Assembly (NCBI RefSeq): GCF_000413475.1
Contig: NZ_ATFK01000001.1
Span: forward strand, 62,001 to 126,000
DNA from: Streptococcus intermedius SK54 = ATCC 27335
GTDB taxonomy: Bacteria > Bacillota > Bacilli > Lactobacillales > Streptococcaceae
Length of the DNA stretch: 64,000 nucleotides
Reading direction: 5' to 3'
In this document: piece by piece, positions 36,613 to 45,619 of the stretch
Position numbering within the stretch: the stretch's first letter is position 1
Layout of the letters: each line of letters starts with the position of its first letter
The notes under the pieces: generated by a model
Seen by the model: the letters and a program-made list of their open reading frames with translations, nothing else
The model's database searches: none
What the model was told of the DNA's origin: nothing
Translations under genes and position numbers: made by a program

Positions 36613-37950
36613 ATGAATTCATTAGATCAACAATTTACAGATAAATTATATGCTAATTATGAAGCAAATATGAAATATGCTGCAATTGAAAATGCAGTTA
36701 GTCACAATGGTTTATTAACTTCACTGGAAAAACGCAACAGCGCTGCTGAAAACAATCCTGTATTTTCAATTGATTTGACCAAAGATAAGGTCAGCAATCA
36801 AAAAGCTTCTGGTCGCTGCTGGATGTTTGCAGCGCTCAATACATTTCGCCACAAAATGATTGCAGGCTTTCAATTAGAAGAATTTGAATTGTCACAAGCT
36901 CATACATTTTTCTGGGATAAATATGAAAAATCGAACTGGTTCTTGGAACAAGTATTAGCAACTGCAGACCAAGAATTAACCAGTCGTAAGGTCAAATTCT
37001 TACTTGATACACCTCAACAAGACGGCGGTCAATGGGATATGGTTGTGGCACTTTTTGAAAAATATGGTGTGGTGCCAAAATCTGTTTATCCAGAATCTAT
37101 TTCATCAAGTAACAGTCGTGAACTTAATCAATATCTAAATAAATTACTCCGCCAGGATGCACAAATTTTACGTGACTTGGTTACTAGCGGAGCTGATGCA
37201 GCAGCTGCTCAAGAAAAGAAAGAAGAACTTTTGCAAGAAATTTTTAATTTCTTAGCAATGACCCTAGGACTCCCTCCTCGTACTTTTGATTTTGCTTATC
37301 GTGATAAAGACAATAACTTCCATGGTGAAAGTGGATTGACACCACAAGCATTTTACAAGAAATATGTGGATATTAAGCTAGATGACTATGTATCCATCAT
37401 CAATGCCCCAACAGCTGACAAACCTTATGGCAAATCTTACACTGTCGAGATGTTAGGAAATGTCGTAGGAGCACGTGATGTCCGCTATTTGAATGTCGAT
37501 ATGAATCGTTTGAAAGAACTGGCCATTGCTCAAATGCAAGCAGGAGAAACGGTTTGGTTTGGCTCTGATGTAGGTCAATCTAGCAATCGCAAAGCTGGAG
37601 TTATGGTCAATAATATGTATGATTTTACTTCAAGTATGGATATTGAATTGACACAAGACAAAGCAGGGCGCTTAGATTACAGTGAAAGTCTCATGACTCA
37701 TGCAATGGTCTTGACCGGTGTTGATTTGGATGAAAATGGAAAATCAACAAAATGGAAAGTGGAAAATTCTTGGGGTGATAAAGTTGGGGACAAAGGCTAT
37801 TTTGTTGCCAGCGATGACTGGATGGACGAATACACTTATCAAATTGTTATCCGCAAAGAATTTTTAACCGCTGAAGAATTAGCTGCCTACGAAGCAGAGC
37901 CTAAAGTACTTGCTCCGTGGGATCCGATGGGAGCTTTAGCAAGTAAATAA
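36613..37950 (+). CDS. pepC: Aminopeptidase C (bleomycin hydrolase family)
   Basis: A 445-residue cytoplasmic cysteine peptidase that cuts residues from the N-terminus of peptides taken up by the cell. The papain-like triad is visible: Cys in SGRCWMFAALN (about residue 69), His in LMTHAMVLTGV, and Asn in KVENSWGDKVG. Length and the C-terminal GALASK end match lactic streptococcal PepC. AAAGGAGG precedes ATG 36613. It is a single-gene unit. Confidence 0.96.
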   Translation: MNSLDQQFTDKLYANYEANMKYAAIENAVSHNGLLTSLEKRNSAAENNPVFSIDLTKDKVSNQKASGRCWMFAALNTFRHKMIAGFQLEEFELSQAHTFFWDKYEKSNWFLEQVLATADQELTSRKVKFLLDTPQQDGGQWDMVVALFEKYGVVPKSVYPESISSSNSRELNQYLNKLLRQDAQILRDLVTSGADAAAAQEKKEELLQEIFNFLAMTLGLPPRTFDFAYRDKDNNFHGESGLTPQAFYKKYVDIKLDDYVSIINAPTADKPYGKSYTVEMLGNVVGARDVRYLNVDMNRLKELAIAQMQAGETVWFGSDVGQSSNRKAGVMVNNMYDFTSSMDIELTQDKAGRLDYSESLMTHAMVLTGVDLDENGKSTKWKVENSWGDKVGDKGYFVASDDWMDEYTYQIVIRKEFLTAEELAAYEAEPKVLAPWDPMGALASK

Positions 37951-38000
37951 GATACGAAAAAAATGTTAAAATAGTTCCACAGTAATCCGAAAAGAAATAG

Positions 38001-38056
38001 AAAAACACGAACATTTTAGAACCAGTTACCACTGATTTGAATTGTTCGTGTTTTTT
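38001..38056. terminator. Bidirectional terminator between pepC and pbp1A
   Basis: AAAAACACGAACA and TGTTCGTGTTTTT form a long stem with a 29-nt loop and T tracts on both strands, serving the two convergent genes. Confidence 0.82.
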
Positions 38057-38120
38057 ATATTTACAAACCTAGGATTTGCAAACTGCTATCTGTTGAATTG
38101 CTTGATTTTCAGATATTTCT

Positions 38121-40292
38121 TCATTGTCGATTTCGTGAAGGAGGAGTTTCTGAATTTCCACCATTATTAGGAGTATTCGTAGATGTAGAAGCACTAGACT
38201 CCTTATCCGCTGAAGAAGAGCTGTTTGACGACTCTTGAGAAGAGTTTTCTTTATTTTTTGAAGTTGAAGATGATTCTTCAAGACTAGAGCTTGAAGTCGA
38301 ATTATAATAATTTTGTTGATATTTGTTAGTTGTGTTGGCTAAAAAGACATAATGTCCGCTACGATAGAGACCGCTAGGCATTTCCCAATCTTCTGTTCCA
38401 CTTTCGGATAAGTAAGACATCGTAGCGCGGTAAACATCTGTTGCAACTTTCACGCCGTTATCCAAAACAGGAGTGAGACGGTTCGTGTAACCTGTCCATA
38501 CTGCCATTGAATATTTCCGTGTATAGCCAACGAAGAGTTCATCTGGTGTCACAACGCTAGAGCCACCGTAAGGTTTCGTTAATTTTGCTAACTCATCATT
38601 AGAGTAGTTGGAAGTCCCCGTTTTACCAGCTTGGTAGACGCCAGAGATTGCGGCATTAGTTCCAGTACCTGAAGTGAGTACTGTTTTTAACATATGTGTC
38701 ATCATGTAAGCTGTTGTTTCTTTCATTGCAGTGGTACCTTGATTAGAGAAATCTTTTGAAGTTCCATCGCTAAAGACAACACGCCGGACATATTGAGGTT
38801 TGTAGTATGTTCCACCATTTGCAAATGCTGCATAAGCAGCAGCCATTTTTTCACTGCTGGCACCATATTTTTTATCTGATTTGGTAGTATTACTTGAAAT
38901 GGCATTGGCATACATCATTTCTGGATAATCAATACCAAGTCCATTAAGGAATTTCTTAGATTTGTTGAGACCAACGGCTTCTAGTGTTTTAACAGCTGGA
39001 ACGTTACGAGATTCTTGAAGGGCATACTGAATGCTAATGTTCCCAAAATAACGCATATCCCAATTGTAAACTGGAGTAGTTGATCCAGGATAATGATAAG
39101 GAGCATCACTAATATATGCGGCTGTTGAAGAATAAATTCCATTTTCAATAGCTGGAGCATAATCGGTGATTGGCTTCATGGTTGAACCCCAGTCACGATT
39201 AGTTTCGACGGCTTGGTTGGTACCAAACGAAACATTTGAAGCCTGCTTGCGGGCTCCTAATTGAGCAATCACCTTACCGGTTGTGACATCCATAATGGTA
39301 GAAGCAACTTGTAGTTCATCGTCTGGATAAGCAACATATTCATTGCTATTATAAATATTCCAAAGGCGTTCTTGAACAGCTCTATTTACGTTCGTATATA
39401 CTTCCATTCCCGTCGTCAGCAAATTATAACCAGTTTCCTGTTGAACTTGTTCGATAACTTGTTTTAAGTAATTATCCATGTAAGCTGGATAAGAAACTGA
39501 ATTTTTTAAACTTTGTAGACCATCAGTAACGGGAGTGTTGATTGCTTTTTCGTATTGTGCGGCAGAGATGTACTTGAGTTTATACATCTCTGATAAGACA
39601 AGATTCCGACGATTTTTAGCAGCTTCTGGTTGTGTATAGGGATCGTATTGATTTGGTGCTTGTGGCATGCCAGCTAATAAGGCAATCTGAGGTAAGCTCA
39701 AATCTTTTAAATCTTTGCCATAATAACTTTGTGCAGCAGTCTGCATACCATAGTTACCATTTGACATGTAAACTTTATTTACGTAATAAGTAATAATTTC
39801 TTGCTTAGTGGCTTTGCGTTCCAATTGGAAAGCTAACCAAGCTTCTTGGATTTTACGTGCTAATGTTTGATCCGCATTTGAAGTAGAAAAGTAAGTTAAT
39901 TTAATCAACTGTTGTGTTAGAGTGGAGCCGCCTTGCCGATTTCCTTTGCGCAAGTTATTCAAAAAAGCACCCAAAATACGAACAGAATCCACACCGCGAT
40001 GATTAAAGAAACGATGGTCTTCAATTGCTACGATAGCTTGCACTAAGCCGGTCGGAATATCGCTTGTTGCTGCATTTACTCTTTTTTCGGAACCTAAGTC
40101 AGCAATAAGCTTGTTTTCACTGTCATAGATTTTACTGGAAGTTGTGGCAACTAGTTTCTTTTCTGACAAGGCAGGCGCCTTGTGGACTTGATAGAGGAAG
40201 ATTCCTCCGCCAGTAATAATTCCTAGAAAAAATAACGTGATGAGACCGATAGCAGCATATTTTGCAGCTGTCAGTAAAGATTGCTTATTCAT
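38121..40292 (-). CDS. pbp1A: Penicillin-binding protein 1A
   Basis: A 723-residue bifunctional peptidoglycan synthase. A short cytoplasmic tail and one transmembrane helix (about 12-35) are followed by a glycosyltransferase domain (catalytic Glu91 in [19 protein letters not shown]) and a transpeptidase domain with S370-T-M-K373, S428-R-N430 and K557-T-G559. Residue 371 is Thr, the state of beta-lactam-susceptible pneumococci. The tail after about 655 is Ser/Asn-rich. ATG 40292 overlaps the end of recU and has AGGTGG in front; GTG 40304 is less likely. recU and pbp1A are coupled as in other Gram-positive cocci. Confidence 0.96.
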   Translation of the reverse strand: MNKQSLLTAAKYAAIGLITLFFLGIITGGGIFLYQVHKAPALSEKKLVATTSSKIYDSENKLIADLGSEKRVNAATSDIPTGLVQAIVAIEDHRFFNHRGVDSVRILGAFLNNLRKGNRQGGSTLTQQLIKLTYFSTSNADQTLARKIQEAWLAFQLERKATKQEIITYYVNKVYMSNGNYGMQTAAQSYYGKDLKDLSLPQIALLAGMPQAPNQYDPYTQPEAAKNRRNLVLSEMYKLKYISAAQYEKAINTPVTDGLQSLKNSVSYPAYMDNYLKQVIEQVQQETGYNLLTTGMEVYTNVNRAVQERLWNIYNSNEYVAYPDDELQVASTIMDVTTGKVIAQLGARKQASNVSFGTNQAVETNRDWGSTMKPITDYAPAIENGIYSSTAAYISDAPYHYPGSTTPVYNWDMRYFGNISIQYALQESRNVPAVKTLEAVGLNKSKKFLNGLGIDYPEMMYANAISSNTTKSDKKYGASSEKMAAAYAAFANGGTYYKPQYVRRVVFSDGTSKDFSNQGTTAMKETTAYMMTHMLKTVLTSGTGTNAAISGVYQAGKTGTSNYSNDELAKLTKPYGGSSVVTPDELFVGYTRKYSMAVWTGYTNRLTPVLDNGVKVATDVYRATMSYLSESGTEDWEMPSGLYRSGHYVFLANTTNKYQQNYYNSTSSSSLEESSSTSKNKENSSQESSNSSSSADKESSASTSTNTPNNGGNSETPPSRNRQ

Positions 40293-40887
40293 TTGTTTTA
40301 CCACCTAGTAAGTTTTGTTGAATGATTTCAAGATAAGGAATGCTAGGAAGGCCATTCTGTGAGATAGAATATCCATGTCGTTGAATGTAATCAAGTGGCA
40401 TGGATTTTTTCCCTTTGTCAATCTTGAAGAAGTTAATCAGATAAGGAGCAGGAAGCAAGTATGTTTGATTTAAAGTTGAAAAGTGTAATAAAACGAAACA
40501 AATTCCTCCTTGTTTGACGACTTGTTCCATGTGTTCGATTTGATGTGCATGAAAATTTTTCATGGGCATGGAAGCCTTTTGACGAGTTTCCTTTGCTTCA
40601 AAATCTATATAATGTCCCTGATAAACACCGGAATAGTCTGTTGTAGAGGCTTGTCGAAAGTAGGCTTCTACGATTTTTGCCCGACTACGTCTGGGATAAT
40701 CCACTTTTACGATTTGAATGGGAGTCGGTTTTTTGTGAATAACTGCCAACTCATGACTAAGGTAATAATCATTTGTGTCATTGATCATTTTTTCAAAAGA
40801 CATTCCTCGATTGGCAAAATCAACTGATTTCTTTTTAGGAAAATTCAATGAGTTGCGCGAGAAAACTTTATGTGGATAGTTGACCAT
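40285..40887 (-). CDS. recU: Holliday junction resolvase RecU
   Basis: A 200-residue nuclease that resolves Holliday junctions. It has the SLNFPKKKS start, [18 protein letters not shown] helix, and catalytic residues in [18 protein letters not shown] (Asp and the E-x-K pair), followed by HQIEHMEQV. It overlaps pbp1A by 8 bp. Together with the divergent ypsA this is a conserved Firmicutes arrangement linking chromosome repair, wall growth and division. Confidence 0.95.
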   Translation of the reverse strand: MVNYPHKVFSRNSLNFPKKKSVDFANRGMSFEKMINDTNDYYLSHELAVIHKKPTPIQIVKVDYPRRSRAKIVEAYFRQASTTDYSGVYQGHYIDFEAKETRQKASMPMKNFHAHQIEHMEQVVKQGGICFVLLHFSTLNQTYLLPAPYLINFFKIDKGKKSMPLDYIQRHGYSISQNGLPSIPYLEIIQQNLLGGKTNE

Positions 40888-40898
40888 ATATCTCCTTA

Positions 40899-40927
40899 TT
40901 GGTACAATAACATCACTCTATTATAAC
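40899..40927 (+). promoter_or_regulatory. Promoter of ypsA, overlapping a divergent -10 for recU
   Basis: TTGGTA (40899-40904) and TATAAC (40922-40927) with a 17-bp spacer on the plus strand. On the minus strand TATAAT at 40925-40920 could be the recU -10, so the two promoters share bases. Confidence 0.5.
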
Positions 40928-40955
40928 ATAAAAAAGAAATAAAGGGATAATTTAA

Positions 40956-41477
40956 GTGATTAGTGTATTGGTAGTAGGATATCGAAATTTTGATTTGGGA
41001 ATTTTCAATGAGAAAGATCATCGAATAAAGATTATTAAAAAAGCGATTCAACGTGATTTAACTCATTTATTAGAAGAAGGAGCAGAGTGGTTGATTTTCA
41101 CTGGAAACTTAGGCTTTGAAGCTTGGGCATTAGAAGTTGCTAAAGAATTACAGCAAGTCTATGCATTTCAAATTGCAACAATTTTCACTTTTGAGAATCA
41201 GGGGGAAAATTGGAATGAAGTCAATCAAGAAAAATTAAACCGTTTCAAACAGGTCGACTTTGTAAAATATGCTTATCCGCATTATGAAAACCCAAATCAA
41301 TTTCGTGATTACAATCATTTTCTACTCAACAATACAGATGGTGCCTATATTTTTTACGATGAAGAAAATGAGACGAATTTAAAATATCTTTATCAAATGA
41401 TGAAAAGTCAAGAACAATATTTTATCAAAAAATTAACATTTGATGACTTAAATGAAGTCGCAGAAAATTTTTCCTGA
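40956..41477 (+). CDS. ypsA: DUF1273 protein, YpsA-like (Rossmann fold)
   Basis: A 173-residue protein of the YpsA group, in the SLOG/DprA-like superfamily that binds nucleotides. Landmarks are [14 protein letters not shown], the [19 protein letters not shown] loop, and [19 protein letters not shown]. Translation starts at GTG 40956, 9 nt after an AAGGG site. YpsA affects cell division with GpsB in Firmicutes, and gpsB follows here. No ligand is known. Confidence 0.9.
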   Translation: MISVLVVGYRNFDLGIFNEKDHRIKIIKKAIQRDLTHLLEEGAEWLIFTGNLGFEAWALEVAKELQQVYAFQIATIFTFENQGENWNEVNQEKLNRFKQVDFVKYAYPHYENPNQFRDYNHFLLNNTDGAYIFYDEENETNLKYLYQMMKSQEQYFIKKLTFDDLNEVAENFS

Positions 41478-41493
41478 AATTAGATGTTTAACC

Positions 41494-41523
41494 TTGATTT
41501 TTGTGGTTCATTTTTTATATAAT
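41494..41523 (+). promoter_or_regulatory. Promoter of gpsB
   Basis: TTGATT (41494-41499) and TATAAT (41518-41523) with an 18-bp spacer, 29 bp before the start codon. Confidence 0.55.
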
Positions 41524-41552
41524 TAAAGTAATGAACGAGAATGGAGAGAGAA

Positions 41553-41894
41553 ATGGCTAGTATTATTTACACACCAAAAGATATTTTTGAGCAAGATTTT
41601 AAAGTTGGCGTCCGTGGTTACAACAAAGTTGAAGTGGACGAATTTTTAGATGACGTCATTAAAGATTATGAAACGTACGCTGCTTTGGTAAAGGAACTTC
41701 GTGAAGAAAATACTCGTTTAAAGGCTGAACTCGCTAAAAAGTCAACTGAGTCGGCAACTTCACCTTTAACACAGTCTATCATGGAAACTCCTCAGACGGC
41801 TTCTGCTACGCTGACAAATTTTGATATTTTAAAACGTTTAAATCGTTTGGAAAAAGAAGTCTTTGGTAAGCAAATCTTAAATAATGAAATATAA
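41553..41894 (+). CDS. gpsB: Cell division regulator GpsB (DivIVA family)
   Basis: A 113-residue protein that balances septal and peripheral wall growth and works with StkP and PBPs in streptococci. The N-terminal DivIVA domain reads [20 protein letters not shown] and [14 protein letters not shown]; a coiled coil (about 40-65), a Ser/Thr-rich linker and a C-terminal helix ([15 protein letters not shown]) follow. ATG 41553 begins the conserved [12 protein letters not shown] start; ATG 41541 adds four poorly conserved residues. The stop codon lies in the rnpB -10. Confidence 0.95.
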   Translation: MASIIYTPKDIFEQDFKVGVRGYNKVEVDEFLDDVIKDYETYAALVKELREENTRLKAELAKKSTESATSPLTQSIMETPQTASATLTNFDILKRLNRLEKEVFGKQILNNEI

Positions 41895-41900
41895 TAAGTA

Positions 41901-42283
41901 ATGTGCAATTTTTGGATAATCGCGTGAGAATATTTTATTTTCATGAGGAAAGTCCATGCTAGCACGGGCTGTGATGCCCGTAGTGTTTGTGCTAGGTGAA
42001 ACAATAAGCCTAGGGACGAGAAATCGTTACGGCGGACGAAACAGCTACGTCTCTGGATATGCTGGAATAGTCCTGAAAGTGCCACAGTGACGTAGTTTTT
42101 GCAGAAACGCAAAAAGTGGAACGCGGTAAACCCCTCAAGCTAGCAACCCAAACTTTGGTCGGGGCACGGAATGCGTGGAAACGAACATAGCATTCTGACT
42201 GGAAACAGTAGACAGATGATTATCGAAGGAAATGATACCTAGTTATTTCTGGAACAAAACATGGCTTATAGAAAGTTGCATAT
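41901..42283 (+). ncRNA. rnpB: RNase P RNA (type B)
   Basis: The catalytic RNA of tRNA 5' maturation. The ends ATGTGCAA and TTGCATAT pair as helix P1. Conserved core parts are GAGGAAAGTCCATGCTAGCA, AAGCCTAGGGACG, GAAAGTGCCACAGTGACG, GGAACGCGGTAAACCCC, and ACAGTAGACAGATGATTATC near the 3' end. TATAAT at 41890-41895 lies over the gpsB stop. Order ypsA-gpsB-rnpB-ypsC is the same as in Bacillus subtilis. Confidence 0.96.
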
Positions 42284-42289
42284 AGGTTT

Positions 42290-42318
42290 AGCTAGCGTAT
42301 TATGCTAGCTTTTATTTT
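42290..42318 (+). terminator. Terminator of rnpB
   Basis: AGCTAGC and GCTAGCT pair around GTATTAT, followed by TTTATTTT. The ypsC ribosome site begins only a few bases later. Confidence 0.85.
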
Positions 42319-42328
42319 GAGAGGGCAA

Positions 42329-43483
42329 ATGAAAACAAAATTTAAGTTGATTGCGACTGCTGCGGCTGGTTTAGAGGCTGTGGTTGGTCATGAAATCAGA
42401 AATCTTGGCATAGAATGTCAGGTGGAAAATGGACGAGTTCAGTTTGAAGGAACTGTCGAGACCATTATTGAGACCAATCTTTGGTTGCGTGCTGCAGATC
42501 GTATCAAGATTATTGTTGGTCGTTTTCCAGCTAAGACCTTTGAAGAACTCTTTCAGGGAGTTTTTGCACTGGATTGGGAGAATTATCTACCACTGGGAGC
42601 TAAATTTCCTATTGCCAAGGCAAAATGTATCAAATCAAAACTCCACAACGAGCCTAGTGTACAGGCTATTTCTAAAAAGGCAGTTGTCAAGAAGTTGCAA
42701 AAGCACTACGCTCGTCCAGAAGGAGTGCCCTTGCAGGAAAATGGAGCTGAGTTTAGAATAGAGGTTTCTATTCTGAAAGATATAGCGACGGTGATGATTG
42801 ATACAACAGGATCCAGTCTCTTCAAACGTGGCTATCGGGCCGATAAGGGTGGCGCTCCAATTAAAGAAAATATGGCAGCTGCGATTTTGCTCTTGTCCAA
42901 TTGGTATCCTGATAAACCTTTGATTGATCCGACTTGTGGGTCTGGTACGTTTTGTATCGAGGCAGCCATGATAGGGATGAAGATGGCGCCTGGTCTCCAT
43001 CGATCCTTTGCCTTTGAAGGCTGGAATTGGGTGGATAAAGACCTGGTAGCCCAGGCTCGCTCGACTGCACTCAGTCAAATTGATCAGACTATCCAGCTGG
43101 ATATTTCTGGATCGGATATCGATGGTCGGATGGTAGAGCTAGCGCGAAAAAATGCTGAGCAAGCAGGAGTTGCAGAGCAGATTCACTTTAAGCAGATGCG
43201 GCTGCAGGATTTGCATACAGAGAAAATCAATGGTGTGATTGTTTCTAATCCACCATATGGAGAACGCCTCCTAGATGATGAGACTGTGACACGACTTTAT
43301 CAGGAAATGGGGGAAACCTTTGCTCCGCTCAAAACCTGGAGCAAGTTTATCTTGACTAGCGATGAAGCATTTGAAACAAAATACGGCAGTCAAGCCGCTA
43401 AAAAACGTAAACTCTATAATGGAACTTTAAAGGTTGATTTGTATCAGTATTTTGGCCAGCGGGTCAAACGTCAGTTAGATTAG
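42329..43483 (+). CDS. ypsC: THUMP-domain rRNA guanine methyltransferase (YpsC/RlmL-like)
   Basis: A 384-residue class I SAM methyltransferase. The N-terminal ferredoxin-like and THUMP region (about 1-160) binds RNA; the C-terminal domain has the SAM motif PLIDPTCGSGTFCIEAAM and the catalytic NPPYGERL. It resembles the N-terminal (G2445) half of E. coli RlmL, so it probably modifies 23S rRNA. ATG 42329 has AGAGGG upstream. The gene is visibly richer in G+C than gpsB and mapZ on either side, which may mean a recombined allele. Confidence 0.93.
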   Translation: MKTKFKLIATAAAGLEAVVGHEIRNLGIECQVENGRVQFEGTVETIIETNLWLRAADRIKIIVGRFPAKTFEELFQGVFALDWENYLPLGAKFPIAKAKCIKSKLHNEPSVQAISKKAVVKKLQKHYARPEGVPLQENGAEFRIEVSILKDIATVMIDTTGSSLFKRGYRADKGGAPIKENMAAAILLLSNWYPDKPLIDPTCGSGTFCIEAAMIGMKMAPGLHRSFAFEGWNWVDKDLVAQARSTALSQIDQTIQLDISGSDIDGRMVELARKNAEQAGVAEQIHFKQMRLQDLHTEKINGVIVSNPPYGERLLDDETVTRLYQEMGETFAPLKTWSKFILTSDEAFETKYGSQAAKKRKLYNGTLKVDLYQYFGQRVKRQLD

Positions 43484-43495
43484 AAAGGATTTGCC

Positions 43496-44938
43496 GTGAG
43501 TAAAGACGAAAAACATTTACCAGAACAAGAAGAATCAATTCTGGATTTTGAGGCAGCTAAAGAAATGACAATTGGTCAAGCTGCTCGAAAAAGCGAAGAA
43601 CTTGAAGCAGGAGTGACAGAAGAGGACAATGTATTAGATAAATACATTAAACAGCATCGTCAGGAAATTGAAGCTGGGAAATTTTCGGCTCAATCTGCCG
43701 AAGAATGGGCTAAAATAGAGGACCAAGAACAATTGAGCCAGTCAGATTTGGCAGAACTTATCCAAGAGGTGCATGATGATATTCAAAGGGAAGAAGCCTT
43801 AGAATCTGCTGGTGTAACGTCTGAGGAGTCAGATTTTGATGAAACGGTTGGTGCACTTTCAACTAGTGATGTAGAACCGCAAGACATTCTAGACGGAAAC
43901 CATACACAGCCTCTAGAAGAGCCAGAGGCTGAGACGAAAGTGGTGGAGGTAATTCAGCCTAAAATAGACGTTATTCCTGTGTACTCAGCTAATCCAACAG
44001 AAGAAAATTCAACTGTTATAGCGTCTAATGAAGAAATGGGAACAGAAACAGTTCCAGTTTATAAAAATAAGAAAGTTCTGTATTCGGTAGTAAGTGTCGC
44101 TTTACTGGCTTTAATTGGTTGGACTGTTTATCTGTCTTTAAATAGAAAACAAGCGAAACCAACTACAAATTCAACGAGCCAAACAAGTAAATCTTCTACA
44201 GCTTCTAGCTCTGAAAATAAGGATTTGAAGGCTTTTAACAGTCTTTATGATTCATTTTTTACTGATGCAAACAAATTAGCGTTGAAAAATAGTAGCTTTG
44301 GCAATCTAGATAAGTTGAAAGCAGCCTTGGAAAAATTAAAAAATACCAATGAGTACAATGTTGCAAAAGCGAAATATGATAGTTTGGTCAAACAAGTTGA
44401 GGCTGTTAAAAATGTGAATGCACAGTTCACCTCAGTGGCAATCACAGACGGCGTTTTAGATACTAAGGCAAAGATTAAAAGTGATGCTAAATTCACAGAT
44501 ATTACAACAGGAAATACAGATTTAGATAAAGTCCTGAAAGCTGCCATCAGTTTAGGAAAGAGCCAACAAGGAACGACTAAAACAGGAAGTGCAGCTACTG
44601 CTCCATCTCAAAGTCCTGCTCAAGCCCCTGCAGCAGCTTCTGGTCCAACTTTGCAGCGTCATTTAAGTCGAGTTCCGTATGACCAAGCAAAAATCAATGA
44701 TGCTAGTAATCCTTCTTGGAATTTTAATCCTGGTGTGCTAGAGAAGATTTTGGCTACTTCGCGTGAACGTGGCTATTTTGCAGGAGATGACTATATTTTG
44801 GAAAAAGTAAACATTATCAAGGGAAATGGGTACTACAACCTTTTCCGAAAAGATGGTACTTATTTGTTTAGCATCAACTGTAAAACAGGCTATTTTGTAG
44901 GGAATGGTGCAGGTTATGCAGATGCTTTAGATTATTAG
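43496..44938 (+). CDS. mapZ: Mid-cell positioning protein MapZ (LocZ)
   Basis: A 480-residue division-site marker that guides FtsZ to the cell equators in streptococci. The acidic cytoplasmic part (about 1-190) starts SKDEKHLPEQEESILDFEAA; one helix follows (about 196-216, VVSVALLALIGWTVYL); the extracellular part has a Ser/Thr linker, a helical domain, a Ser/Pro/Ala linker (about 360-380), and the wall-binding C-terminal domain ending GYFVGNGAGYADALDY. Start is GTG 43496 with AAAGGA upstream. MapZ is a substrate of StkP, also encoded here. It follows ypsC by 12 bp. Confidence 0.94.
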   Translation: MSKDEKHLPEQEESILDFEAAKEMTIGQAARKSEELEAGVTEEDNVLDKYIKQHRQEIEAGKFSAQSAEEWAKIEDQEQLSQSDLAELIQEVHDDIQREEALESAGVTSEESDFDETVGALSTSDVEPQDILDGNHTQPLEEPEAETKVVEVIQPKIDVIPVYSANPTEENSTVIASNEEMGTETVPVYKNKKVLYSVVSVALLALIGWTVYLSLNRKQAKPTTNSTSQTSKSSTASSSENKDLKAFNSLYDSFFTDANKLALKNSSFGNLDKLKAALEKLKNTNEYNVAKAKYDSLVKQVEAVKNVNAQFTSVAITDGVLDTKAKIKSDAKFTDITTGNTDLDKVLKAAISLGKSQQGTTKTGSAATAPSQSPAQAPAAASGPTLQRHLSRVPYDQAKINDASNPSWNFNPGVLEKILATSRERGYFAGDDYILEKVNIIKGNGYYNLFRKDGTYLFSINCKTGYFVGNGAGYADALDY

Positions 44939-44960
44939 GGAACGCTTTCAAGCAAATTCT

Positions 44961-44989
44961 TAGACTCTAAAAACCTTATACGCTATAAT
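44961..44989 (+). promoter_or_regulatory. Promoter of ahpCF, embedded in the mapZ terminator
   Basis: TAGACT (44961-44966) and TATAAT (44984-44989) have a 17-bp spacer. The -10 is in the loop of the mapZ terminator hairpin. Further down, TTATAATTAAACTAT (45010-45024 region) keeps one half of a PerR box (TTATAATNATTATAA), a weak hint of peroxide control. Confidence 0.4.
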
Positions 44990-45007
44990 AAAACGTATAA
45001 GGTTTTT
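44971..45007 (+). terminator. Terminator of mapZ
   Basis: AAACCTTATACG and CGTATAAGGTTT form a 12-bp stem around an 11-nt loop, followed by T5. Confidence 0.85.
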
Positions 45008-45041
45008 GTTTTATAATTAAACTATTTTGGAGGTAACCCTT

Positions 45042-45608
45042 ATGTCACTTATTGGTAAAGAAATTATCGAGTTTACTGCAGATGCTTATCATGCTGGAAA
45101 CGGGAAATTTATCACTGTTTCAAATGAAGATCTTAAAGGGAAATGGAGTGTAGTTTGTTTCTATCCTGCTGATTTTTCATTTGTTTGTCCGACTGAGTTG
45201 GAAGACTTGCAAGAGCAGTATGCAGCTCTGAAAGAACTAGGTGTAGAAGTTTATTCTGTTTCAACAGATACTCATTTCACACATAAAGCTTGGCATGACC
45301 ATTCAGATGCCATTGGAAAACTGGAGTACATCATGATTGGTGATCCGTCTCATCTTATTTCACTAGGTTTTGATGTATTAGATGAAAGCGGACTATCTCA
45401 ACGTGGTACTTTTATTATTGACCCAGATGGGGTTGTACAGGCACTTGAAATCAATGCAGATGGTGTAGGGCGTGATGCTTCTGTTTTAATTGACAAAATT
45501 CATGCCGCACAATATGTACGGAATCATCCAGGTGAAGTTTGCCCAGCTAAATGGAAAGAAGGAATCGAAACACTCACACCAAGTCTTGATTTAGTTGGTA
45601 AAATTTAA
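45042..45608 (+). CDS. ahpC: Alkyl hydroperoxide reductase subunit C (peroxiredoxin)
   Basis: A 188-residue two-Cys peroxiredoxin that reduces hydrogen peroxide and organic peroxides. The peroxidatic Cys49 is in FSFVCPTEL and the resolving Cys167 in GEVCPAKW. It begins [19 protein letters not shown] as in other AhpC proteins. ATG 45042 has GGAGG 10 nt upstream. Its reductase gene ahpF follows after 11 bp. These proteins matter in streptococci, which lack catalase and make their own peroxide. Confidence 0.97.
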   Translation: MSLIGKEIIEFTADAYHAGNGKFITVSNEDLKGKWSVVCFYPADFSFVCPTELEDLQEQYAALKELGVEVYSVSTDTHFTHKAWHDHSDAIGKLEYIMIGDPSHLISLGFDVLDESGLSQRGTFIIDPDGVVQALEINADGVGRDASVLIDKIHAAQYVRNHPGEVCPAKWKEGIETLTPSLDLVGKI

Positions 45609-45619
45609 GGAGACCTCTC

